From NCBI GenBank assembly GCA_914767885.1, contig CAJZBQ010000047.1, positions 930,001 to 994,000 on the forward strand: a stretch of DNA of 64,000 bases. Direction: 5' to 3'. The notes under the pieces were generated by a model. That model had not been told where the DNA came from. It searched no databases and saw only the letters and a list, made by a program, of their open reading frames with translations. Shown here in pieces: positions 56,201 through 64,000 of this stretch (position 1 is its first letter; every line of letters starts with the position of its first letter). Origin of the DNA: Blepharisma stoltei (taxonomy: Eukaryota > Ciliophora > Heterotrichea > Heterotrichida > Blepharismidae). Position numbers and translations under genes: made by a program.

Positions 56201-56983
56201 CTATTTTTTAGAATTTTTTGTATTAAATTTTTCTATTTTCTAAAAAATAAGGATGATATTTTTTTAAAAAACTGTCTTATTTTAATAGAAAAAAATAAAA
56301 TTTGCTTTGTTATGGAATTTTGCAGCGGCGGAGAAATGCAAAATTATCTTGAAGAGCATGGGAAAATCCCTGAAGACGAGCTTTATCATATCGGCTGCCA
56401 AATGGTAGAAGCAATAAAATACTGTCATGACATGAAAATTATCCACAGAGATCTGAAGCTGGAAAATGTCCTTTTTGCTAACGACTCAAAAACACAAATA
56501 AAAATCGTTGATTTTGGGATAGCAGGAATGTTCGCAGGTGCTCACAGTGAAAGAAGTGATGCTGGGTCTTTGCTTTATATTGCACCGGAAGTGCTGGCTA
56601 AAGAAGATAACAGAGCAAATCCAGCACTCGATATATGGAGCATTGGGTGTATTTTTTATTATTTATTGACTGGATTTCATCCATTTGAACATGAAACTCA
56701 AAATGAAATTATTAGGAAAATTGTAAATTGCGAGTATCAGCCTTTGCCAAATACAGTATCAAGGCCATGGCATAAGCTGATAAGAGGAATTTTAAGGCTA
56801 AATCCTAGGAGAAGATGAAATTCGTTGAGGATTATTGAGCATTTGTATAAATATAGATTTGAAAGAGATGCAAGTTTAAGCCCTGAGTCAGAAGAAGAAC
56901 AGTCACCTGCACAGATTGAGAGTGGCAAGAAAACCAATAGACCAGGAAAATACTCAAAAATTGGAGCCAAGCCTGTAGAGTAA
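55696..56983 (+). CDS. Ser/Thr kinase with N-terminal ubiquitin/doublecortin-like region, one IES
   Basis: 397 residues after removing 94 bp (56194-56287). ATG 55696 (M-E-S-A-R-V-T-F-I-Q). The first 85 residues (V-N-V-F-L-N-G-D...S-E-L-I-S-D-C...L-F-D-S-G-G-G-E-L-S-D-D-D-L) look like a ubiquitin-fold domain such as doublecortin. Kinase: GEGGFGSVW, ALKFVS, HPNIVQLYDAF, then across the insert KICFVMEFCSGGEM, IIHRDLKLENVL, VDFGIAG, LLYIAPEVL, LDIWSIGCIFYYLLTG. AMPK/DCLK-like CAMK group. Ends P-G-K-Y-S-K-I-G-A-K-P-V-E TAA. A Lys-rich open stretch after the MITE at 57448-57530 could be a further exon, but I could not settle its frame. Confidence 0.87.
56194..56287. other. Short IES in the kinase gene (94 bp)
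   Basis: TA-bounded; joins L-Q-D-I-L to E-K-N-K-I-C-F-V-M-E-F within the kinase N-lobe. AT-rich. Confidence 0.85.
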
Positions 56984-57041
56984 ATTTTATTTACTCCCAC
57001 CTTTAAATAGGAAATCCATTTTAAAGTAAATTTTTAGCTTA

Positions 57042-57428
57042 CTCCCCCCCCCCCTCCGTGAGCGAACAAAAAAATTTTGTTCGCTCACGGAGGGGGGTTA
57101 ATTTTTTTTTTTAAAAAAAAATTTATATATAAATTTTATAAAAAATATTTTTTTCGAAATTTAAAACAATCCTAATTTGCAAAAATTGGGAAGCAAATAT
57201 TAATTTAATTTGCAAAATTTATGTTTTAAAACGCAATTTGTTTAAAATTAAACAGAATTAGCTCTAGATTTCATTATACTAATTATCACTTATATATCAA
57301 AATTTTTTTCCATTAAAATTTTTTCTATTAAAAAAATTTTTGTTCACTCACGGAGGGTGGGTTTTTGGTCAAAAAAATGCGATTTTTCTAATGGTTTTGT
57401 CCGCTCACGGAGGGGGGGGGGGAGTTTA
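57042..57428. mobile_element. BogoMITE-like element after the kinase gene (387 bp)
   Basis: Intact family I copy: hairpin CTCCGTGAGCGAACAAAA, GGGGGGTTAATTT, inverse arm, GGGTGGGTTTTTGG spacer, inverse arm CCGCTCACGGAGG. Nearly identical to the nested copy at 23476. The 270 bp after it holds no clear gene. Confidence 0.9.
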
Positions 57429-57701
57429 AAATTTTTTAAAAAAATTAAATTATTATGGTAACCTCAAAGAAGTTAGAAAAAAAATCGAAATTCATTCTCC
57501 GAAGAAAAAGGACCCAAGAAAAATTATTAAAAAGTAATATAACTTAACAATTTTAATCATTGCAATATTTAGAATTATTAATAACAATACTGCTAAAAAA
57601 TAAAGCCTTTAATTGATTTATTTCTCTATATATTTCTTAATGGCTTAATTAAAAAAAGCTATTTGCAATTTTTCTTGCATATTGCATTACCTTGTTGAAA
57701 A

Positions 57702-58481
57702 ATGTCTTTATTCCTGACTGTTCTCTCACAAATAGTAGGATGGATCTATTTTGCAGCATGGTCTGTTAGTTTTTACCCTCAAATCCTCCTTAACTACCAG
57801 CTCAAGCACGTCTCAGGCTACTCATTGGATTTTGGAGTCTTAAATTTCAGTGGATTTTTAGCTTACTCGTTATACTCAATCTGGGGATATATAGAGCCTG
57901 GGATAATGCCAGGCCAAGTCGACTGGTCTGATATAGCATTTGCCTGTCATGCCTGGCTTATAACAACAATAACCCTTATCCAATGCAATTACTATGACTC
58001 TGTATGAAATAGGACCGCTCTATGGGTGAAGCTTTTAACCTTATTTTTCTGGGTCTCTGGTGCAATATACGGAATTTTGCAATTAACAGGAAATATGATT
58101 ACAGCTAAAGACTGAAATGGCTGCCTTTATCTTGGGTACATAAAAGTCTTTATTACATTGATTAAATATTTGCCTCAAGTCTATATGAATTACTCAAGAA
58201 AAAGTACTATAGGGTGGAGCATTATGAATGTATTATTGGACTTTACAGGAGGATCTTTGAGTATTTTACAGATATTTATAGATGGAGCTAATACAGGGGA
58301 TTGGAATGTGTTTGGGAATGGAGGGGCTTTTAATGTGGCGAAATTCTGTTTAGGATTTTTATCAATGTCTTTTGATGTTATTTTTATGATACAGCATTAT
58401 GTGCTATATAGAGAAAATAATAACAAAGGAGTGGTTAAAGGAGTTGACCTTGACCCACTTTATAAAAACCGTCATGATTAA
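57702..58481 (+). CDS. CTNS: Cystinosin-like lysosomal cystine transporter (PQ-loop)
   Basis: Exports cystine from lysosomes with protons in the cystinosin family. 259 residues, no insert, ATG 57702, TAA 58479-58481. Two PQ-loop repeats: W-S-V-S-F-Y-P-Q-I-L-L-N-Y with the following YSLDFGVLNF, and I-K-Y-L-P-Q-V-Y-M-N-Y-S-R-K-S-T-I-G-W-S-I with VLLDFTGG. About seven hydrophobic spans. Asp in DFTGG and the second PQ motif are characteristic of cystinosin rather than SWEETs. Three Trp are TGA (58005, 58113 regions). The C-terminus lacks an obvious G-Y-x-x-phi lysosomal signal. Confidence 0.9.
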
Positions 58482-58607
58482 TAATTTACTAAATAAGTAA
58501 TATTTATAATTTAAGAGTGCGGTCTGATATCTTGCTAAAAGAGAGATTTTTTGAGATTATATTAGAAACTTTAAATGCCTATGAGTTAGATTGAAAGCAA
58601 TAAAAAG

Positions 58608-58680
58608 CGCTTCCACCTGGGTTTGAACCAGGGACCTTTTGGTTAACAGCCAAATGCTCTGCCGGCTGAGCTATGAAAGC
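58608..58680 (-). tRNA. tRNA-Asn: tRNA-Asn (GUU)
   Basis: 73 nt. Acceptor GCTTTCA/TGGAAGC, D arm GCTC/GAGC, anticodon stem TTTGG/CCAAA with loop CTGTTAA (anticodon GTT), T arm CCTGG-TTCAAAC-CCAGG. Followed by CTTTTTA, a pol III stop run. No intron. Confidence 0.95.
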
Positions 58681-58884
58681 AAGCTGATATCCAAAACAAG
58701 AAAAGCCTTTTCAATAAGCCAAAAATATTTTCGTTAAAATTTTTTGAAAATAGATTTCTAAGTTATCCAGATATTATAGAATAATTTTAAACTAAAAAAT
58801 AAAGATTTTATAGAAAATTCAAAATTTATAGACTTGACTAAAAACAACCACATTACTTTGCATTTCTATATCTATTATTTATTA

Positions 58885-59393
58885 CTACCTAGAGCATCTT
58901 TTCTTTCTTGCTGACTCTACTGTTTTTTGGACTCCAATACTCCCAGAAGGTCCTAGGGCTTTTCCCAGTCTTTTATCTTTGATTTCTTTTGCGATATGAT
59001 AAAACGTTTCATTAATATTTATGTTTGTTTTGGCACTGGTTTCAAAAAATTTGATGCCCAGCTCCCTTGCCAATGCTTCTCCTTGCTCTGTGCTGACTTT
59101 CTTATCAGTTTCATCACACTTGTTCCCAACCAGCACCTTGACCGTGTCTTCCTCGGCGTACATTCTGATTTGTTGCATCCAGTTGGGTATGTTTCAAAAT
59201 GAATTCATATCTGTACAATCATAAGCGAGGATGATCCCCTTGGCGATTCCGTAATAAGGCTGAGTGAGGGCCCCATATCCTTCTTTTCCTGGAATGTCCC
59301 AGACTTGAAGCTTGATGGCTTTGCCTTCAACATCAATTATTTTATTAAAATCTTTGAAAATTGGTGTAATAGGACTAAGAAATTATAGTATTT
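58885..59393 (-). pseudogene. Rab GTPase pseudogene, 5' truncated
   Basis: Aligned with the intact Rab at 60160, it begins only at about I-T-P-I-F-K-D-F-N-K-I-I-D-V-E-G; the P-loop is gone and stops lie upstream. The G3 motif WDTAGQERF is W-D-I-P-G-K-E-G-Y. G4 NKCDE and G5 ETSAKTN remain. The C-terminus ends K-K-R-C-S-R, with one Cys instead of the CC pair. Confidence 0.83.
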
Positions 59394-59683
59394 TGCACTT
59401 ATTATTTTTAATATTACAGCAAATTTAAATATTTCAAGGGGCGTGCTTGTGAGTTTTTTGATTTTTGCTATTTTTAGCATTCTATTCTCTTAATCCTTCA
59501 ACCCTAATAATTGAATTCTACTAAAGTCAAAAATAAATTTTCTAATAGTTTTGCTTCAATCAGGCAAGTAAATATGTAATTTTATAATTTAAGAGTGCAG
59601 TCTGATATCTTGCTAAAAGAGAGATTTTGGGGATAGATTAAAAACTTCAAATGCTCATGAGCTAGACTGAAAGTAATAAAAAG

Positions 59684-59756
59684 CGCTTCCACCTGGGTTT
59701 GAACCAGGGACCTTTTGGTTAACAGCCAAATGCTCTGCCGGCTGAGCTATGAAAGC
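59684..59756 (-). tRNA. tRNA-Asn: tRNA-Asn (GUU)
   Basis: Identical in sequence to the copy at 58608. Its unit has no Rab gene; the next tRNA follows within 130 bp. Confidence 0.95.
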
Positions 59757-59884
59757 GAGTTGTTAGCTACTTGCATTATTTGATTTTATATAAAACAAAT
59801 TTTTGGAATTTGTAATAATAGTAAAATATATCAATTAATTTAAGATTTGAGCCAAAAAAAGGAAATAAAGAGGTTATTAAAAAG

Positions 59885-59957
59885 CGCTTCCACCTGGGTT
59901 TGAACCAGGGACCTTTTGGTTAACAGCCAAATGCTCTGCCGGCTGAGCTATGAAAGC
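59885..59957 (-). tRNA. tRNA-Asn: tRNA-Asn (GUU)
   Basis: Identical to the copy at 58608, followed by a T run on the minus strand. Lies downstream of the intact Rab gene. Confidence 0.95.
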
Positions 59958-60159
59958 AAGCTGATATCCAAAACAAGAAAAGCCTTTTCAATAAACCAAA
60001 AATAATTCATTAAATTTTGTGAAAATAGACTTCTACGTTAATCCAGATATTATAGAATAATTTTAAATGAAAAATGAGGTTTTTCATAGAAAATTTTAAA
60101 ATTTATAGGATTTGACTGAAATAACCCAAATTACTTTATATTTCTATATCTATTATTTA

Positions 60160-60771
60160 TTACTTCCCACAGCATCCTTTCTTCTTGTCCGGCTTTGTTG
60201 TTTTTTGGACTCTAATACTCCCAGTAGTTCCTAGGGCTTCTCCCAGTCTTTTATCTTTGATTTCTTTTGCGATATGGTAAAACGTTTCATTAATATTTAT
60301 ATTTGTTTTGGCACTGGTTTCAAAAAATTTGATCCCCAGCTCCCTTGCCAATGCTTCTCCTTGTTCTGTGCTGATTTTCTTATCAGGTCTGTCACACTTG
60401 TTCCCCACCAGTACCTTGGCCACGTTTTCATTGGCGTGCATTTTGATTTGTTGCACCCAGTTACGTATATTGTTAAATGACTTCTCATCTGTACAATCAT
60501 AAGCGAGGATGATCCCCATGGCGCCTTTATAATAAGTCTGAGTGATGGTCCTAAATCGTTCTTGCCCTGCAGTGTCCCAGATTTGAAGCTTGATGGTTTT
60601 GCCTTCAATATCAATTGTTTTAAGTTTAAAATCGATGCCGATTGTTGTAAGATGGGACGCTGTGAAATTATCATCTGAAAATCTGAGTAAGAAGCAAGTC
60701 TTACCCACTCCAGAATCACCAATTATGAGAAGCTTGATTAGATAATCGTATTGCGCTGTACTTCTGGCCAT
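60160..60771 (-). CDS. Rab GTPase (Rab1/Rab8-like), intact
   Basis: Vesicle-traffic switch, 203 residues, no insert, no TGA Trp needed. ATG 60771 ([10 protein letters not shown]). G1 GDSGVGKTC, effector [11 protein letters not shown]3 [21 protein letters not shown]4 [11 protein letters not shown]5 ETSAKTN, and the C-terminal K-K-K-G-C-C-G-K with the CC pair used for geranylgeranylation (here not at the very end). Switch sequences are typical of the exocytic Rab1/8/10/13 group. It is the only functional Rab of the array. Confidence 0.94.
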   Translation of the reverse strand: MARSTAQYDYLIKLLIIGDSGVGKTCFLLRFSDDNFTASHLTTIGIDFKLKTIDIEGKTIKLQIWDTAGQERFRTITQTYYKGAMGIILAYDCTDEKSFNNIRNWVQQIKMHANENVAKVLVGNKCDRPDKKISTEQGEALARELGIKFFETSAKTNININETFYHIAKEIKDKRLGEALGTTGSIRVQKTTKPDKKKGCCGK

Positions 60772-61314
60772 ATATTATTAGAAAGAGCTTGATAAGAAGT
60801 CATTAGGAAAAATATGAAATTATCGGATAGAAATTAATTAATTGAATTTTTATTGAAATTAAGATGAGTTTAGGAATAATTAAAGTGATTGAATCTGGTT
60901 TTTCCTAAATAGAAAGCTAGCTAGGTTATATCTGAGAATTTTAAAGTTTAAAGTTAAAGGATTGAATTATAACAACTTATTTTTGAGCTAAATTGTATTT
61001 GGTATTGACTGATTTTCTAAAAAATGATTATTTATTATATTATAGATAAACAAATTGGAGGTTTAATTTAAAAGAAACTCTTCCGCATTTTTATCTTTGT
61101 GAATTTTTTGATTTTTGCTATTTTTGGCATTCTATTCTCAGCCCAAATAATTGAATTCTACTAAGTCAAAAATAGCTTTTCTAATAGTTTTCCTCCAATC
61201 AAAGAAGTAAATAAGTAACATTTATAATTTAAGAGCGCAGTCTTAATATTTTGCTAAAAGAGAGATTTTGGGGATTTTAAAATGCTTATGAGTTTGATTG
61301 AAAGCAGTAAAAAG

Positions 61315-61387
61315 CGCTTCCACCTGGGTTTGAACCAGGGACCTTTTGGTTAACAGCCAAATGCTCTGCCGGCTGAGCTATGAAAGC
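61315..61387 (-). tRNA. tRNA-Asn: tRNA-Asn (GUU)
   Basis: Identical to the copy at 58608; downstream of the third Rab copy. Confidence 0.95.
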
Positions 61388-61581
61388 AAGCTGATATCCA
61401 AAACAAGAAAAACCTTTTCCGTAAGCCAAAAATATTTTCGTTAAATTTCTTGAAAAGAGTTCTACTATAATCCAGATATTATAGAATAATTTCAAATGAA
61501 AAATAAGGCTTTTATAGAAAATTTCAAAATTTATAGGATTTGACTGAAAATAACCCAAATTACTTTATATTTCTATATCTA

Positions 61582-62080
61582 TTATTTATTACAGAATCTT
61601 TTCTTCTTAGCCAGCTCTGTCGTGTTTTGGATTCTAAAACTCTCAGTAGTTCCTAGGGCTTCTCCCAGTCTTTTATCTTTGATTTCTTTTGCGATATGGT
61701 AAAACATTTCATTAATATTTATATTTGTTTTGGCACTGGTTTCAAAAAATTTGATCCCCAGCTCCCTTGCCAATGCTTCTCCTTGTTCTGTGCTGATTTT
61801 CTTATCAGGTCTATCACACTTGTTCCCCACCAGTACCTTGGCCACGTTTTAATTGGCGTGCATTTTGATTTGTTTCATCCAGTTACGTATATTGTTAAAT
61901 GACCTCTCCTCTGTACAATCATAAGCGATGATGATCCCCATGGCGCCTTTGTAACAAGTCTGAGTGATTGCCCTAAAGCGTTCAACTCCTGAAGTGTCCC
62001 AGATTTGAAGCTTGATGGTTTTGCCTTCAATATCAATTGTTTTAAGCATAAAATCGATTCCGATTGTTATAATCGGAATA
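61582..62080 (-). pseudogene. Rab GTPase pseudogene with internal stop, 5' truncated
   Basis: Close to the intact Rab but codon GAA of H-A-N-E-N-V is TAA here (61846-61848); G3 is W-D-T-S-G-V-E-R-F. It begins at about T-I-G-I-D-F-M-L-K and the N-terminal third is missing; retrotransposon-like DNA follows. No CC pair at the end (K-R-F-C-N-K). Confidence 0.85.
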
Positions 62081-62089
62081 GGAAATTAT

Positions 62090-64000
62090 TAATTTTATTT
62101 AATTTTGTTTTCTCCATATCTTGCACCATATAGCACCACCTGTAGCAGTCCTAGTGTTGATCTAGCTACTCCTGAGTCATCTAACTTCTATAGTTCCATT
62201 CTATACTTGAAATCTGATAAAAGTTGGTGCACCTGCATATTCAATCCCTTCCAAGTGATCGGTACACTCTTGTTGATTTTTATTCTCTTTTTCCAACCTG
62301 TGCACGATACTCTCAAGTTCGTCAGCTTCACAGCATCCCTAAGCTTCTGTTTTCATCCACCTTATCCATCATCTGCATCCTTTCATCTTCCTGATATTCA
62401 CTCATTCCTAATAATTATAGGGTTTCTCTGCATCTTATCTTCCACGATAAAAGCTTCCTAGTATTCAGCTCCCTCGTCAGAACTGTCAAGTGATCTTCAT
62501 GCCGCCATAAATCCTCTTTCTGAATCTGAGCAGCCGTATCCTCATGTGGCTTACAAGTGTAATTCACCCTATGTCTAGCAGGAATGTCTCTATCAGTGCC
62601 TGCAAGAGCATGAAGCAATAGTCTAGCTAGTCTCATCCTTTCATTTTCAGCGCATATGAGGGTAGTAGCATCCCATACTTGTGTGAACATTCTCTGGCAT
62701 ATTCTAACATAGTTGTGACTCATATTTCAGCATTGACTGTTTTTTTGTGATCTGTAGACAGTTCAAGCCTCCTAGTAGTGACCTTACTGCTAAACTAGCC
62801 AACTTTCCACGTTCAATTGCAGCTTTATTGCCAGCGATTCTACCTCTTGATATTTTATCACCTTACCCAAGTATTTAAAGTGTGTCACTTGTTCAACTGC
62901 ATTCCATCTGCTACTACTTGTAGTCTAAGCAGAAGGTGCTGCCTGCTAATTACAGATGGGTAGGTTTGTAGAGTTGCAGTAACTCCTGATCCTATTGTGT
63001 ATACATCAATTTCAGTCAGCACCCATTTTGGTTTGTGCAAATAGATCATCACCATGCTACATGGACGTTGAAATTTCCTATTACTATTTCTCGCTTATCC
63101 ATACTACGGCTTTAAACCATTGATTCATATAGGCCTTCATAAAATTCCTCAATTTCATTTTCGTTGCTCCTTCGACTTAAGAATATACCTTACACTCTCC
63201 TTCCACAAATGCTCGCATTAGCTCAGTTTCCATTTATTTTCTTACGAGGATGCCTACTCCTCAATTCTTTCTATTCCTAACTTGCCGTCCACTCGTATCC
63301 ATCAACTCCTGGGAGGTCTTCATCTTTGGCACAATGAGTCTCACATATCCCTACTGCATCTGGTCTATTTCTTTTATGAATTTTTTATCTGCTATCCTTT
63401 CTTTCTGGCTCCATTAATCTTAATGTAGGCTATGGTTTTCAGTCTCTTTTGTGTAGTCTCCTTTATCCTTTTCACATTAGGCTGACTTCAGGTTTTCTTT
63501 TTAGTCCATCTTTCTATTCTTCCTGTGTTTTCTTTTCCGATCGCCAATTGTCAAGCTCACTGATGTGGCAGGGTTCCTAGCATCTTTTCCCTCCCCCAAC
63601 TTCCTCAGTCTGCCCGACTTCTCGTCTTTCGCCCCTCCATTTAGTTCTAGGCTAAAATACTTAGCTTTTAGTTTCCTCTGTTTGCATTCTGTTCTCCTGA
63701 CTTTTGCCTTCACTAATTCACTTCCTTTTTTCTCCTCCTCTTCTTTTCCCTCGCCAGCTTGTTTCTCTTAGTCTCTTCTGGCTGCAATGCTCTCATGGCC
63801 TCGATCATTGTGGCCTAGTTGCTGTCACACCCCTCAGAAGAGCGATACGGCATGATTAATTTAAACTTTTTGTAATTTCGTCGCTTAAATCAAGTGCTCT
63901 GTCGAGTGATCCAAATTCCCCGTATATAGTGTACCTTGAATCAGTGCTGAAATGGACATTATTGCTTTCCTTCCTATGTAATCACGTTATCCACCACTAT
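62090..64000 (-). mobile_element. Degenerate non-LTR retrotransposon relic
   Basis: Clearly GC-richer than the window. On the minus strand, broken frames give an endonuclease-like block R-P-D-A-V-G-I-C-E-T-H...D-L-P-G-V-D-G-Y-E-W...G-V-G-I-L-V-R-K (about 63220-63390), and near 62860 F-K-Y-L-G, which follows the polymerase core in LINEs. A lone D-D-L near 63050 may be what is left of the catalytic motif; most of the RT is gone. Upstream (63500-63713) is a basic ORF. Many stops and frameshifts. It runs past the window end. Confidence 0.6.

Larger units (their letters stand above)
58490..62090. repeat. Array of tRNA-Asn/Rab duplication units
   Basis: The block ATTTATAATTTAAGAG...tRNA...AAGCTGATATCCAAAACAAG...Rab recurs at about 58498, 59578 (ends soon after its tRNA), 59885 and 61218. 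Shared stretches outside genes (for example GATATCTTGCTAAAAGAGAG; GTGAATTTTTTGATTTTTGC-like at 59449 and 61099) show it is segmental, not gene by gene. Confidence 0.85.

Noticed and set aside
57448-57536. Lys-rich open stretch after the MITE as a last exon of the kinase gene
   Set aside because: A TA cut can be made in frame, but two other frames are equally open and there is no paralogue to decide; the plain stop at 56983 is simpler.
1-64000. CRISPR arrays, operons or other bacterial features
   Set aside because: No regularly spaced direct repeats; eukaryotic gene content and pol III tRNA stops. UGA=Trp alone would also fit mycoplasmas, but PH/kinase, MORN, Rab, RING and cystinosin genes exclude that.

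Overview
The window looks like germline (micronuclear) DNA of a heterotrich ciliate, most likely Blepharisma or a close relative. It is AT-rich, and long conserved genes read through in-frame TGA codons where the family has Trp (kinases, ABC transporters, glucosidase II, a PDE, a MORN protein), while TAA and TAG are true stops. That code matches UGA=Trp of Blepharisma. Genes are interrupted at about 30 places by AT-rich or palindromic inserts that are not GT-AG introns. Most are bounded by TA. Removing the 20- to 693-bp inserts puts almost every gene back in one frame, as expected of internal eliminated sequences (IESs). Several inserts match what is published for the Blepharisma BogoMITE in size (about 390 bp intact) and terminal-repeat structure; I recognise this from memory and ran no comparison.

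Layout: 1-2397 hybrid histidine kinase (5' end outside the window). 2446-19930 six minus-strand tandem PH-like/Ser-Thr kinase paralogues (A-F). 19931-22736 no gene seen, one MITE. 22737-24356 RING/coiled-coil protein. 24425-26420 citrate synthase (minus). 27538-32850 two tandem ABCG half transporters and the decayed tail of a third. 33415-34654 low-complexity protein ending in a CaaX box. 34899-36307 kinase G (minus). 37771-40038 membrane cyclic-nucleotide phosphodiesterase. 41879-45704 kinases H and I. 46295-47482 MORN/IQ protein, tail to tail with 47488-50882 glucosidase II alpha-like GH31. 51033-56983 tandem duplication of a divergent gene pair (zinc-finger/F-box-like protein and a kinase with an N-terminal ubiquitin/doublecortin-like region). 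57702-58481 cystinosin-like PQ-loop protein. 58490-62090 array of four identical tRNA-Asn(GUU) genes with one intact and two decayed Rab GTPases. 62090-64000 relic of a non-LTR retrotransposon.

The eliminated DNA is the most unusual content. There are three MITE families (arms TCCGTGAGCGAAC, TTTAAATTGGAAC and ATCCTTGATCGAACGA) that share one layout although their arms are unrelated: a hairpin of two arms at one end, and an inverted arm, a spacer and a second inverted arm at the other. A second class consists of 150-240 bp near-perfect palindromes, some carrying a hairpin within each arm. There are nested insertions, IESs flanked by 6-15 bp repeats, IESs with no TA, and one or two apparent 20-bp IESs.

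All joins were made by hand from frame and paralogue comparison. IES boundaries are often ambiguous by a few bases because of the flanking repeats.
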